A DNA stretch of 64,000 bases from Saccharophagus degradans 2-40 (GCF_000013665.1 NC_007912.1:310001-374000), one strand, 5' to 3'. Shown: positions 41,651 through 51,671, counted from the stretch's first letter. Translations and numbers: made by a program. Notes: generated by a model not told the origin, from the letters alone.

Positions 41651-44005
41651 TTATATTTTGTAGCGCAGTGTTTGTGGTGGCTTGCCTGCACAGGTTATAA
41701 CAAATACAAATTCGTCTACCGGCTGAATACGGCGTATTGGTTCGTTTGTGGCGCTTGTGCCCTTAGAGTAAGAGGCAAAGATATAAAAGTAGCCATTGGT
41801 TATTTCTTTGGGTAGCCATTCACCCACTTTAGCTTTTGCAATAAGTGTATCGGGGGCGTTAATAAATTGGCTGGCAGTGTTGCTGGTTGTTACTTTCATA
41901 TGGCTTACTAGCCAATAGCCGCTTTTATCTAGCGCGGTGCCATTTAACAGTATTTTATTTACTTCCGCTAAATCTTGCAGGCGTTGTTTACCTTCTATGC
42001 GGTTTATTTCTCGCAGTTTGGCAAAGTCGAAGCGTTCGTTGTCGTAGTTACTAATATAATCAGAGCGTTCTATAGAGGCGTAATTCACTTTAAAGGTACC
42101 GTCGCACTCCACTATAAATGGGCCGTATTCACCATCCCAACCTTTATTATTTGTGTTCAGGTTTTTGGCTAATGCACATTCAGGGGCTATGCCTATTTCT
42201 ATATCTGTAAGTGGGAATGCTGTGCGTGTGGAGCGTTTAAAGGTGCGTGCAGCATCGGGGGATGCGGCTGGCCACATGCCGTTGGCTGCGGCACATAGTT
42301 TTACATCTTCTAAAAATGGCGAGCCAAGGCCAGAGGTGTGGTAGTAGGGGGTAGAGAAAAGCTCATCGCGGGTGTAGGTTACATCCCAGCCGGGGGCAAA
42401 AATATCTGACGCTTCGTCGCTAAGGTAATGGGTGTTGTTATATTCTTTTTCGCCTGCGCAGCTAGTTGTTTGTTTGCGGTTAATAGCGGTAATGGCAGTT
42501 ACTGTTTGGTCGTTTTCTTCGAATACATGGGTTTTGCCGTCGCTGTGGGTTAGGCGTAGGTTTACCGCAAGGCGGCCTTCACACAATGCGCGGCTGCCGC
42601 CAACTACAAAGTTGTCGTTGTATTGGTAAATATCTATATTGCCAATACGCGGCATAAAGTCGGGGGCGGTCATTAATGAGTAAGCGGCTTTAACTGGGTG
42701 AGCCAAACTTATGCCTGCAATGTTTGCGCTAATAAACCCTTCTGCTACTGGGTCTTCGTACATTATGGCTTGATAGCCGCCTTCAGATAAATTGCTTTTA
42801 AATTGGTCGATGCTGGTAAAGTTTAAATCTACCACTTGGCCGTTGTCGTCGAGTATGTGGCGTATATTGGTAAATTCGCCGGCGTGACGCGGCGACATAA
42901 ACGCGCGCTTGCTGGACCCTAGTTTTTGAAACAGTGCATTTAGGCCGTAGTCTACTACTGCCCATAACGGGTTTTGCCCCACGCGCAGGCTGGTATAGCG
43001 ACGGTTGTTGTAAAAGAAGGGAATGTTTAATTTAGCGAACAGCGACTTTAGCCACAGCAAGCTTTCTTTCGGCACTTCAAAGGTAACTATTTTATTGTTT
43101 TGTTCGGCTGCGCGGCACATGGCTTGCGGTTTACGCCAAACAATAATATTACCGGCACTAGCTTCTGTACCCACTATATCGTCTTTATTGCTGTTGTAGG
43201 TAAAGGGGGCGTTGTTAATATCAAAGCTAGCATCAACCTTAAGCCCACCTTTTTTAACCATACGCGCTAGCTTGTCACTTTGGTGAAACTGATTAAACGT
43301 AATGCTTAGTGTTTCATCGCCTAGCTTTAGGCCGTTATACAATTTGTACACGGGTTTGTAAAAGATGCGATATTTATCTTTTGTTTGGCTTCGGCCCTGT
43401 ATAGCCACTTCATCGCCAAGGCGTACTGCTTCGCACATAAATAAACCGTAGCGTGCGGGTTGTACGCGGGCGCCGCCGCTGTTGTCGGTGGGGGCGGTAT
43501 TAAAGCAACGTCTGCTAGCGTCGTATTCTGGTTCGTGGGTGCCTACGCGGCCAACGCCCGTGCGAGAGAAGATTAAATCGGCGTGTTTTTTGTGGGGCGT
43601 GCGGCTGGTAATGCGGTACTCGTAAGCCATAACAATGGGGTAAAGTTTGGCTAGGTTGCGCTTGATTGTGGTGGCATCCGCAGAGGCAAATGCTAGGCCG
43701 TATATATAGTTTTCTAGCGCATCAATATCGCTAATATCGGGCCAATAGGTAATGTCAGCATGTTGCACGCCAGGGTGCATTAAGGCGTGATAAAGCAAGC
43801 TTAAGCTTGGGTCGCCTGGGCAAATTGCTGTATTGCCAGCAAGTGCGAACTCTTCAAACCCCGGCTGTGTTCTATCTACTGTAAGGCTGCTAGTTGCGGT
43901 TTGGGCGGTTATATCCCACCCGTGCGGGGTAAAAATGGCTGCCCACCCACCATTAGAAAGTTTAGTTAAAAAGTGATTAAGCCAATCTAGTTGTGTGTTG
44001 GGCAT
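41651..44005 (-). CDS. LodA/GoxA-like cysteine-tryptophylquinone oxidase
   Basis: 784 aa, no signal peptide. Family motifs include CPGDPSLSLLYHALMHPGV, FAPGWDVTYTRDEL, YYHTSGLGSPFLEDVKLC and NGMWPAASPDAARTF. In the prototype LodA (lysine epsilon-oxidase) the cofactor is built from Cys516 and Trp581. Here Cys516 and Trp578 fall in the corresponding places. LodA-type enzymes oxidise amino acids and release H2O2, which acts as an antimicrobial in marine bacteria. Substrate here is unknown. The lodB-like gene follows after 16 bp, as in known pairs. Confidence 0.82.
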   Translation of the reverse strand: MPNTQLDWLNHFLTKLSNGGWAAIFTPHGWDITAQTATSSLTVDRTQPGFEEFALAGNTAICPGDPSLSLLYHALMHPGVQHADITYWPDISDIDALENYIYGLAFASADATTIKRNLAKLYPIVMAYEYRITSRTPHKKHADLIFSRTGVGRVGTHEPEYDASRRCFNTAPTDNSGGARVQPARYGLFMCEAVRLGDEVAIQGRSQTKDKYRIFYKPVYKLYNGLKLGDETLSITFNQFHQSDKLARMVKKGGLKVDASFDINNAPFTYNSNKDDIVGTEASAGNIIVWRKPQAMCRAAEQNNKIVTFEVPKESLLWLKSLFAKLNIPFFYNNRRYTSLRVGQNPLWAVVDYGLNALFQKLGSSKRAFMSPRHAGEFTNIRHILDDNGQVVDLNFTSIDQFKSNLSEGGYQAIMYEDPVAEGFISANIAGISLAHPVKAAYSLMTAPDFMPRIGNIDIYQYNDNFVVGGSRALCEGRLAVNLRLTHSDGKTHVFEENDQTVTAITAINRKQTTSCAGEKEYNNTHYLSDEASDIFAPGWDVTYTRDELFSTPYYHTSGLGSPFLEDVKLCAAANGMWPAASPDAARTFKRSTRTAFPLTDIEIGIAPECALAKNLNTNNKGWDGEYGPFIVECDGTFKVNYASIERSDYISNYDNERFDFAKLREINRIEGKQRLQDLAEVNKILLNGTALDKSGYWLVSHMKVTTSNTASQFINAPDTLIAKAKVGEWLPKEITNGYFYIFASYSKGTSATNEPIRRIQPVDEFVFVITCAGKPPQTLRYKI

Positions 44006-44272
44006 GGCGGTATGTCTCTGGCAAAAGGAAAATAATTATCTCGTTAAATAATATTGCAGAGGTAAATGTACAGAACCTTGGCGCATATGCCCATAAAAAT
44101 ATAAGCGTAGAGGTTTGGGAGGGTAAGTAAGGTGTTAATTAATGAATGCAGTATTTAAGCGGGGGAAGTAATTGAAGCGAAGCAAAGGCTGAGGTGTGCT
44201 ATATGGTTGGTTAAGCCCCTTGGTGAAGCATGCTGTAATTCACCAAGGGGATGGTTTGCCAAGGGATAAGTA
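44006..44272. terminator. Intergenic region with a 12-bp perfect hairpin
   Basis: CCCCTTGGTGAA (44216-44227) and TTCACCAAGGGG (44239-44250) are exact complements, 23 bp past the stop of the OmpA-family gene at 44273. It probably ends that transcript, although no T run follows. The rest holds no gene. Confidence 0.7.
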
Positions 44273-45367
44273 TTAGAAAAATTTCTTAAAGCGCTTGGCT
44301 ACATCTTTAACTTTTTCGGCCTTATCTACTACTTCTTCTGCCGAATCCACAATGTTACCGGAATTATCTGCGGGCGCTTCTTGCTGTGCTTCTGCTGCAG
44401 CTTCTGCGGTTGTATGGTCGGTATTGTATGTGTTGGCCGTTCCGCCGTAAATTACCTCTGGGTTAATAGCGATAATTTCTACACGACGATTCTTGGCGCG
44501 GCCCATGTCTGTGCTATTTGTATCTACAGGTTGAGTTTCGCCTTGGCCTTCGGCACTAAGGTTTGCTGCGTTAACGTTAAAGTTTTTAACGAGTGCATTT
44601 AATACTGATTTTGCACGCGCAGCAGATAGCTTTAGGTTGGCTTTGCTATCGCCTACGTTATCGGTATGGCCAACAATCTTAATTTTTAAGGCTGGGTGCT
44701 CGTTAAGTATGGTGGCTAGTTCGGCTAGTTCTGAATCGGATTCTGGCTTAAGAGCCGATTTGCCTGAGTCGAAGTGAAAGCCGTACAGGTCAATTTTACC
44801 AGTGCTAGCAAGTGCTTCGGCAATAGGTGAGATTAAATCGTCGTTAAGCGTCTCTTCTTCAATAACTAGCTGAAACACGCCGCCGTCGTTAACTATTAGC
44901 GAAAGGTAAAAGTTATCGCGCTTGGCAACTATGTATTGGTCGAAACCGTAGTTAAAGTAGAAATCTTGATGGTTGTTATATAGGTGATCTAAGTGGCCTG
45001 CATTTACATTTACGCATGTGCGCTCGCAATTAAAGAGCACGGTCATGTTCTGCTTTTTAATGGCTTTTTGATAGTTTCTGAAAACCTGTAAAGGTGACTT
45101 GGTTTTGGGTAATTTGTAGTAAATATAGGTTACTTTACCCGCTACAGGCAGGATTTTATCCGCAACCCAAGCACCGTCTTTATGGTAGGGTTTGCTTAAT
45201 ATAAAACTCATTTCTTCGTATTCTAGGTGCTCGTATTGGTCAATGTTAGCACCAGGAAAACGGTTAATAAGTGGGTGGTCTTTAGCATTGGCGGCTTGGG
45301 CGCTGGTAAAGGCTATTGAAAGACAAAGGCTAATAGCTAAAAGGGTGGTGGTCACTATGCGTTGCAT
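44273..45367 (-). CDS. OmpA-family protein with DUF4892-like N-terminal domain
   Basis: 364 aa. Signal peptide to about residue 26. An N-terminal domain (about 30-180) with HPLINRFPGANI and EMSFILSKPY resembles DUF4892. The OmpA C-terminal peptidoglycan-binding domain (about 195-305) has KIKIVGHTDNVGDSKANLKL SARA-type order and GRAKNRRVEI. An Ala/Glu-rich tail with a predicted coiled coil (VVDKAEKVKDVAKRFKKFF) ends the protein. It likely anchors the outer membrane to the cell wall. Confidence 0.85.
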   Translation of the reverse strand: MQRIVTTTLLAISLCLSIAFTSAQAANAKDHPLINRFPGANIDQYEHLEYEEMSFILSKPYHKDGAWVADKILPVAGKVTYIYYKLPKTKSPLQVFRNYQKAIKKQNMTVLFNCERTCVNVNAGHLDHLYNNHQDFYFNYGFDQYIVAKRDNFYLSLIVNDGGVFQLVIEEETLNDDLISPIAEALASTGKIDLYGFHFDSGKSALKPESDSELAELATILNEHPALKIKIVGHTDNVGDSKANLKLSAARAKSVLNALVKNFNVNAANLSAEGQGETQPVDTNSTDMGRAKNRRVEIIAINPEVIYGGTANTYNTDHTTAEAAAEAQQEAPADNSGNIVDSAEEVVDKAEKVKDVAKRFKKFF

Positions 45368-45711
45368 GGGGGGTATCCTTAAAGTTTAAAATCCTAGAGT
45401 AGTTGGCAAGTAGTCGTAAAACATCGCGCAAAACTCTACTAAATTTACCTTTCTATTACTATGCGTCTTCTCTCATTTTGGTGATTTAGGCGACATATTG
45501 TTCAACCAATATTTAACGGCCAGTAAAACCTAAGGCAAGCTATAATTTAAAGGGTAGAGTAGTATTTGGGTGGGTTGGTGCATGGCTATTGGCGGTGTGC
45601 AGTGCCTGTTAGGTGCGTTTAAATATGGTTGTGTGGTTTACGTCTAGCTAAGTAATAGCTTACTAACGTAGTATCTGGGGGTATTTTGATAACGCTATTA
45701 GGCCGGTTAAG
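45368..45711. other. Intergenic region between divergent outer-membrane genes
   Basis: 344 bp; presumably two promoters. No gene, repeat or strong hairpin noticed. Confidence 0.4.
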
Positions 45712-47376
45712 TTGAAGCTAGTTTGTTTGTGTGTAGTGGTGTGTTTATGTGCTTACGCTTCGGCGTTAGCGGCAGAAACTGCAGCTAGCGGCGAAAGCTG
45801 CTATACAGCCGATGATGTTATCGAGCAAAACGGCGCGCAGCGTTATGACAAAACTGTGTTCGAAATGTTACAGGGTAAAAAAATACTCTCGCTTAGCATT
45901 ACTGTTAATAATATTTTTAACGAAGATAACCCCGACGAAGATACCTTCCTATATCGTTTAGCAAATAGGCTGCAAGTTAACACGCGCGAAAAAACTATCC
46001 GCAAGCAGTTGTTGTTTAAGCAGGGCGACGCAATAGATTTAGACCTGTTAGACGAAAGCCTTAGGCGTTTGTATCAAAAAGAATACCTGCTAGCGGTGCA
46101 GCTGCGCCCAACTCAAATATGTGCCGATGGCGTACACCTTAATTTGGTGGTGCGCGATGCTTGGACAATAGAACCGCGTATTTCGGCGGGGCAAAGCGGC
46201 GGTGAAACCAGCTCGCAAATAGGCCTGCGCGACGGTAATTTTTTAGGCAGTGGCGCCGAGCTAGAGTTGGTTTATAAAAGTAACCAAGAACGCAGCCAAG
46301 TTGATTATAAATACCGTGCCGAAAACTTTTTACACACCCGTTGGCTGGCCGAGTTTTACCATGCTGATTTATCTGATGGCGAAAATAATAGGGTTATTAT
46401 CGAGCGACCTTTCTTCTCCAATAACACCCGCTGGGCCTATGGTTTTAAAGTAGAAGATTTAACTCAGGTAGACAAAATTCGCCATAACAACGAAGTTATT
46501 AATGCATTTGGCCACCGCGTAAGCCGCGATGAAGTGTATATAGGTAATGCTTTTTCTACTAATAATCAGCGCACCTACCGTATTCGAATTGGCTCTACCG
46601 AGCTTATGCGCGAATTTAAAGAGGTGGAGCTAACCGAACACCTTCCCGATGCCGAACTGCATCAATACAACTGGATAGGCTTAGAGCGGCAATCTAACGT
46701 ATATAAGCAATACACCAACCTTAATTTTATTGCACGCACAGAAGATATTGCCATGGGCCATGGTTTTAGGTTGCGTTATGGCTCTGGCTTGTGGGGCAAT
46801 GGCGATCAATTAAAACGTTTGATTGGCAGTTACAATAAAGCAGTTGCACTAGACGATTTTCATTTTTTACAGTTCGCTACGCATATAGATATCACCTATA
46901 ACAGCGATACCCAATCTACGGCTAACTCTACCTGGGGTCTAAGCAGTAGTTATCATCATTTTATTGATCGAAAAAATCGCTGGCAGGTAGATGCCCGCTG
47001 GGACAAAGGTAATGATCTAGCTCAATACCGCGAGCTTACCCTAGGTGAAGAGTCGGGAATGCGCGGTTATCCGCTTTCGTTTCAGCGCGGTGATAATCGT
47101 TATTTAATGAATATTGAACGCCGTTATTATTCCGACCTGCATTGGTTTAATTTAATTCGTGTTGGCGCAGTCGCGTTTATGGATATTGGCCGCGCTTGGG
47201 ATAGCGCCACTCAAAGCGATGCCAAATTGCTGGCTAGTACAGGTATTGGCTTGCGTTTTCAAACCAGTAAAACCGGTAACCCTGCGGTAATTCAAGTTAA
47301 CCTTAGCAAGCCACTGGTTGCCACAGAAGGTATAGATTCGTATTTGCTGTCAGTTGCGGTTGGCGCTAGGTTTTAG
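45712..47376 (+). CDS. Omp85/BamA-superfamily outer-membrane protein, paralogue 2
   Basis: 554 aa with a rare TTG start and weak ribosome site, suggesting low expression. Signal peptide to about residue 20. Same layout as the protein at 10556: one POTRA-like domain (QLLFKQGDAIDLDLLDESLR) and a barrel with RDGNFLGSGAELEL and GEESGMRGYPLSFQRGDNRY. Long blocks such as TRWLAEFYHADLSDGENNRV are identical between the two. The N-terminal 60 residues differ. Duplication within 35 kb suggests two versions with distinct substrates. Confidence 0.85.
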   Translation: MKLVCLCVVVCLCAYASALAAETAASGESCYTADDVIEQNGAQRYDKTVFEMLQGKKILSLSITVNNIFNEDNPDEDTFLYRLANRLQVNTREKTIRKQLLFKQGDAIDLDLLDESLRRLYQKEYLLAVQLRPTQICADGVHLNLVVRDAWTIEPRISAGQSGGETSSQIGLRDGNFLGSGAELELVYKSNQERSQVDYKYRAENFLHTRWLAEFYHADLSDGENNRVIIERPFFSNNTRWAYGFKVEDLTQVDKIRHNNEVINAFGHRVSRDEVYIGNAFSTNNQRTYRIRIGSTELMREFKEVELTEHLPDAELHQYNWIGLERQSNVYKQYTNLNFIARTEDIAMGHGFRLRYGSGLWGNGDQLKRLIGSYNKAVALDDFHFLQFATHIDITYNSDTQSTANSTWGLSSSYHHFIDRKNRWQVDARWDKGNDLAQYRELTLGEESGMRGYPLSFQRGDNRYLMNIERRYYSDLHWFNLIRVGAVAFMDIGRAWDSATQSDAKLLASTGIGLRFQTSKTGNPAVIQVNLSKPLVATEGIDSYLLSVAVGARF

Positions 47377-47500
47377 CGCCGCCTCCTCCCTTTTAGTTAC
47401 ACTTTGTTACAGTTCCCCATTGCTTGTTACACCTTTTGTTAACTCTCCTGTGTAGGCTATACGCATTCGTTAGTGTTCACAAAAACAACAGGAGATGTGT

Positions 47501-49639
47501 GTGAAAAATGCATTATTAAGCACCGCTGCGGCAACTGTAAAAGGGGCGACCGCAACAATAGGAGCCGGTGCGTGGCTTTGTGTGGCGGGTGTAGCTATTG
47601 CGCAAGAGCCAAACGAAACTGAGGCAAAAAGCGCAGATAAAGGCGAAATAGAAACCGTATTGGTAATGGGCAAGCGCCAAGGCAGCTACACCATTATTAC
47701 CGAAGATACGCTCAAGCTAGTAAAAATGCCAGGCGCCTTAGGCGATCCACTAGGGGCAATAACTGCATTACCTGGGGTAATAACACCTGCGGCAGGTGGC
47801 GAGCCCGCAGTGCGCGGCTCGTCGCCCAGCGATAACCGTTACTTTGTTGATGGCATGCCCGCGGGTTATATCTTTCACGAATTCAATACGTCGATTATTG
47901 ACGAAAATATTATTCAAGATTTTCAACTCTACCCAGCAGGGTTTAGCGCACAGTATGCCAACGCAACCGGTGCCGTGTTTGATATACGTTTGCGCGACCC
48001 AGTACAGCAGGATTTTACCACTACGCTTACCGCCTCTATGTTGCGCTCGGGCGTATTGTTTGAAAGTGCGCTTAGTGAAAACAGCGCGTTTTATCTTTCT
48101 GCTCGCCACGGCATGTTACCGCTATTTTTACCCGAAGAAGATACGCCCGATGACGACGGTATTCGCATAATATCTGCGCCTACCGATAGCGATTATGTGT
48201 CTAAATTTTTGTGGTCTAACAGCGAAAAAAACAGGCTATCGGTAAACTTTATGGGGGCTACCGATAAGGGCAAAGCTGAATTTTCTGAGCTGTCTGATAT
48301 GGTGGCAGAAAACCCAGACTTTGCCGGCGAAGCAGAAATACAAGATAAGTTCGATAGCCAAAGCGTGGTGTGGGATTACCAGCTAGCTTCGGGCGCAGAG
48401 CTGCACATACTTGCCGCGCATTATAAAGATGAAGAAAATTTACATTGGGGCGATAACTATTTTCAAAATATAGAAACCGAAAACGCGCTGCTAAAAACCA
48501 ATGTTGCATTTGCTGTTGCTGCCAACCATATAATTAATATTGGCGCCGAAGTTGATAATATGGATTACGCTTTTAAGGTACGTCAGCCGCTATTTACCTG
48601 CACTGAATTTGATGCAGACTGCCAAGCCAATCGCCGCGATGTTATCGATGTAACCCTGCCGCTTACGGTTAAGCAACAATCGCTTTTCGCTATAGATCAA
48701 TGGCAAGCCACAGACGCGTTACAATTAGAGCTGGGGTTACAGTGGCACGCAAATGATCAAACGGATCAAACATTTATTCATCCTCGCGGTTCATTTGCTT
48801 TAGCGGTTAGTGAACGTGTTACATTAAAAGGCAGTGCGGGCAGCTATAATCGCTTGCCGGATGTACAATATTCCATGCCCGAACTCGGTAACCCTAAGTT
48901 ACAATCGTATCAATCTAAGCACTATAGCCTTGGATTGGAAGGAAAGGGATTAGAAGGGAAGGGTTTGGAAGGAAAGGGTTTAATTGGCAGAGCACTAAGC
49001 GATTGGAACTGGAGCCTAGAGCTTTACCATAAAACATTTAGCGAGTTACCGCGCACATTAGCCGCCGACGAACCCAATGCAGAGGATATTTATGCCAATG
49101 GTACAGAGGGTGAAGCTCGTGGTATTGATATTTTTATTAACAAAAACTTCTCCAATCGCTGGTATGGTTGGGTTGCACTAAGTTATTCCGAAAGCACGCG
49201 CACCAATACAGCAACAGATCAAACGCTAGATTACACATTAGACACACCACTGGTATTGAATGTTGTAGGTAACTATCAGTTAACGCACAATTGGAATATT
49301 GGGTTTAGGTATACCGCAAAAAGTGGTGAAGCCAACACGCAAATAGTAGGGGTAAAACAAAATCCTAATTTTGCAGGCCACTACTTACCTGTTTACGGCG
49401 AGCCATTTGCAGATAGGCTGCCCATGCAGTCGCGTTTAGATTTTCGCGCAGAGCGGCCCATAACGGTATTTGGTAAAGAGGGTGTATTTTTTGTTGATGT
49501 CATTAACTTGCTCAATCGCAAGAATGTATCAGAAATTGTACTCGACCACGAAAAAGTAAAAGAAACTGGCGAACTGCATCTGGTTAAAAATGTAGATATG
49601 GAGATATTCCCATCTATAGGTATGTCGCTTTCGTTTTAA
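47501..49639 (+). CDS. TonB-dependent outer-membrane receptor
   Basis: 712 aa from GTG 47501; GGAG at 47491-47494 fits this start (six bases) and is too close to the ATG at 47495. A long signal region ends at VAIAQ (about 34). The plug domain has ETVLVMGKRQG, the TonB-box-like region, LPGVITPAAGGEPAVRGSSP and DNRYFVDGMPAGYIF. A 22-strand-type barrel ends MEIFPSIGMSLSF. The same-direction MipA, DUF3019 and two-component genes follow within 60 bp each, so this may be a sensed and regulated uptake system. Substrate unknown. Confidence 0.9.
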   Translation: MKNALLSTAAATVKGATATIGAGAWLCVAGVAIAQEPNETEAKSADKGEIETVLVMGKRQGSYTIITEDTLKLVKMPGALGDPLGAITALPGVITPAAGGEPAVRGSSPSDNRYFVDGMPAGYIFHEFNTSIIDENIIQDFQLYPAGFSAQYANATGAVFDIRLRDPVQQDFTTTLTASMLRSGVLFESALSENSAFYLSARHGMLPLFLPEEDTPDDDGIRIISAPTDSDYVSKFLWSNSEKNRLSVNFMGATDKGKAEFSELSDMVAENPDFAGEAEIQDKFDSQSVVWDYQLASGAELHILAAHYKDEENLHWGDNYFQNIETENALLKTNVAFAVAANHIINIGAEVDNMDYAFKVRQPLFTCTEFDADCQANRRDVIDVTLPLTVKQQSLFAIDQWQATDALQLELGLQWHANDQTDQTFIHPRGSFALAVSERVTLKGSAGSYNRLPDVQYSMPELGNPKLQSYQSKHYSLGLEGKGLEGKGLEGKGLIGRALSDWNWSLELYHKTFSELPRTLAADEPNAEDIYANGTEGEARGIDIFINKNFSNRWYGWVALSYSESTRTNTATDQTLDYTLDTPLVLNVVGNYQLTHNWNIGFRYTAKSGEANTQIVGVKQNPNFAGHYLPVYGEPFADRLPMQSRLDFRAERPITVFGKEGVFFVDVINLLNRKNVSEIVLDHEKVKETGELHLVKNVDMEIFPSIGMSLSF
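48932..48976 (+). repeat. Three 15-bp in-frame repeats in the TonB receptor
   Basis: Each unit encodes Gly-Leu-Glu-Gly-Lys, so the protein reads GLEGKGLEGKGLEGKG at about residues 478-492. The units differ only at synonymous positions. The placement suggests an external loop of the barrel; copy-number change would keep the frame. Confidence 0.9.
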
Positions 49640-49695
49640 TGAAATTTAAGTGTGCGCTTAAATGGTTTAAGTAAAGTGCACATTTACATCTATTA

Positions 49696-50553
49696 ATGAT
49701 TAAAAATTGTATGCAATTACGTTCAATAAAAATTATTTATAAGCTTATCGTTACCGTTATAGCTGTATGTGCCTCCGCGTATTGTGTTGCTGCAGATATT
49801 AGCCGTTCGGTACACCAGCACTCTGGCAATAACAGTGAGAACGGTGGTTATTTCGAATTGGGCATGGCGTTAGACTACCGAGAAGGCATTGAACTCATTA
49901 ATGAAGAAGATGAAGAGCTAAGTTTAAGCCTGCGCTTAAATGCAGGTTACCAATGGAATAATTTATTTATTGATCTTTACCCCAGTAGCCTTACGCCGTT
50001 TGTAATAGGTTACAACCTATACGATGGCAAAGCGCTTTCGTTGGATATAGTAACCGGCCCGCAAAACGGCGGCTTTACTCAAGAAGATATAGGTGACGCG
50101 GCCCCTATTAAAGAGCGTAATTTTGATTATTTAGCCGGGCTAAGGCTAACCCATTTCTACGGCAAAAATATTCTACAAGTAGAAGCGCGTAGCGACGTAA
50201 GCAATACCCACAATGGCAATTTCTTTTTGGCGGTTGCAGGGCGCAGTTGGGCATTTGCTAATGGTACTCAATACGCTCTGGGCGGCGTAATGTACCAATC
50301 TAAAAATACAATGGATTATTATTTTGGCGTGCGACCAGAAGAAACTAGCGAGCAGGTAAATATATACCAAGCGGATGCCGGTTTTATTTATAAATTAGAG
50401 TACGGCATTACTTACCCGCTTTCGCCCAAATGGATATTGCGCACCAGCAGTACACTCTACCATTTCGACGATACTGTAAAAAATAGCCCACTTACCGTAG
50501 CGGGCAAAAGCGTACTTGTCGAAGCCGATGTGTCTATTAACTATGTTTTCTAA
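49696..50553 (+). CDS. MipA/OmpV family outer-membrane protein
   Basis: 285 aa. Signal to about residue 33 (AYCVAADIS). Barrel strands of the MipA/OmpV family: GGYFELGMALDYREGI, RLNAGYQWNNLFIDLYP, FDYLAGLRLTHFYGKN and the end LVEADVSINYVF. Family members scaffold murein enzymes or act as porins and are typically next to DUF3019 and a two-component system, as here. ATG 49711 is an alternative start; neither has a clear ribosome site. It overlaps the next gene by 11 bp. Confidence 0.85.
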   Translation: MIKNCMQLRSIKIIYKLIVTVIAVCASAYCVAADISRSVHQHSGNNSENGGYFELGMALDYREGIELINEEDEELSLSLRLNAGYQWNNLFIDLYPSSLTPFVIGYNLYDGKALSLDIVTGPQNGGFTQEDIGDAAPIKERNFDYLAGLRLTHFYGKNILQVEARSDVSNTHNGNFFLAVAGRSWAFANGTQYALGGVMYQSKNTMDYYFGVRPEETSEQVNIYQADAGFIYKLEYGITYPLSPKWILRTSSTLYHFDDTVKNSPLTVAGKSVLVEADVSINYVF

Positions 50554-50953
50554 TATAAAGCGGCTACATGTGTTGGTGCTAGTGCTTGGCTGTTGGGCTA
50601 GTTTTTGCTGTGCGCAACCCGCAAATCACGCCAATAACATTGTATTAAAAGCTAAGCCGCAGCAGTGTGTAGTATTAAATGAAGGGCAGGCCTGTCACAA
50701 AACCATTCGTATTTATTGGCAAGCCAATAAGCCGGGTGACTACTGTTTAGTTATTTCAAAAAATAAAACACAATTGCAATGTTGGCAAGCCGCTGCCCAA
50801 GGGGTGTATCAACTGGCGTTTGATTCTAGTACTTCGCTGCCCATTTATTTAATTGAAAGTAAACAACAAGCCCCATTGGCCAGCGTAAATATTACTGTGT
50901 CGTGGGTATACGAGGCGCGTCGAGAATCGCGAGCGTCGTGGAGGCTTTTTTAG
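50543..50953 (+). CDS. DUF3019 family secreted protein
   Basis: 136 aa from ATG 50543, which overlaps the end of the MipA gene; the longer frame from 50516 does not begin with a proper signal. Signal peptide to about residue 24 (CWASFCCAQ). Conserved-looking Cys/Trp features: LKAKPQQCVVLNEGQACHK, IRIYWQANKPGDYCL, LQCWQAA. They agree with DUF3019, which accompanies MipA/OmpV and two-component genes. Possibly the periplasmic signal partner (inference). Confidence 0.78.
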   Translation: MFSNIKRLHVLVLVLGCWASFCCAQPANHANNIVLKAKPQQCVVLNEGQACHKTIRIYWQANKPGDYCLVISKNKTQLQCWQAAAQGVYQLAFDSSTSLPIYLIESKQQAPLASVNITVSWVYEARRESRASWRLF

Positions 50954-50957
50954 CGCT

Positions 50958-51668
50958 ATGGAAACTAATCACGGTAAAACAACAATATTACTCGTAGAAG
51001 ATGATGCCTCGCTTGCGCAATGGATAGCAGATTACTTAACCAATAATAATTACCACGTAACAACAGTAATGCGCGGCGATGAAGCGGTGAAGGTAATTTT
51101 AACCACAAAGCCAGATTTAGTATTGCTAGATATTATGTTGCCAGGTAAAGATGGTTTTGAAGTGTGTAAAGAAGTGCGCGCTTCATACCCCAACCCCATA
51201 TTAATGATGACCGCCCGCGATGATGAAATAGATGAGGTGTTAGGGCTAGAGATAGGCGCCAACGATTATATAACCAAGCCGGTTCGACCGCGTGCACTTG
51301 TGGCCAGAATTAAATCGCTGTTAAAAAATACTGCAGCGGCAGATAAATCCGATGTGGCGTCCACCATTAATATAGGTGGTTTATCTATAGATAATACCGC
51401 GCGCAGCGTGCACGTTAACGGCGTGCCGCTTTCGCTTTCTTCTAGTGAATACAATGTATTTTGGGTGCTGGCAAACAATGCGGGTGAACCAATAAGCCGT
51501 GAAAATTTAATAAAAGCAATACGTAAAATACAATACAATGGCTACGATCGCTCTATAGATATTGTAGTTTCTAGGTTGCGTAAAAAAATTGGCGACGACT
51601 CCAGCGCTCCAACACGTATAGTTACCGTGTGGGGCAAAGGGTATATGCTGGCAACGAGTGTGTGGTAA
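50958..51668 (+). CDS. OmpR-family response regulator
   Basis: 236 aa. Receiver (1-120) with EDDAS, Asp in LVLLDIMLPGKDG, MMTARDDE and ITKPVRP. A winged-helix DNA-binding domain (about 135-235) follows, with LSSSEYNVFWVLANNAG and RSIDIVVSRLRKKIGDD. It is four bp after the DUF3019 gene and three bp before the kinase gene, so these form one operon. It probably controls the mipA and TonB-receptor genes upstream. Confidence 0.94.
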   Translation: METNHGKTTILLVEDDASLAQWIADYLTNNNYHVTTVMRGDEAVKVILTTKPDLVLLDIMLPGKDGFEVCKEVRASYPNPILMMTARDDEIDEVLGLEIGANDYITKPVRPRALVARIKSLLKNTAAADKSDVASTINIGGLSIDNTARSVHVNGVPLSLSSSEYNVFWVLANNAGEPISRENLIKAIRKIQYNGYDRSIDIVVSRLRKKIGDDSSAPTRIVTVWGKGYMLATSVW

Positions 51669-51671
51669 TTA

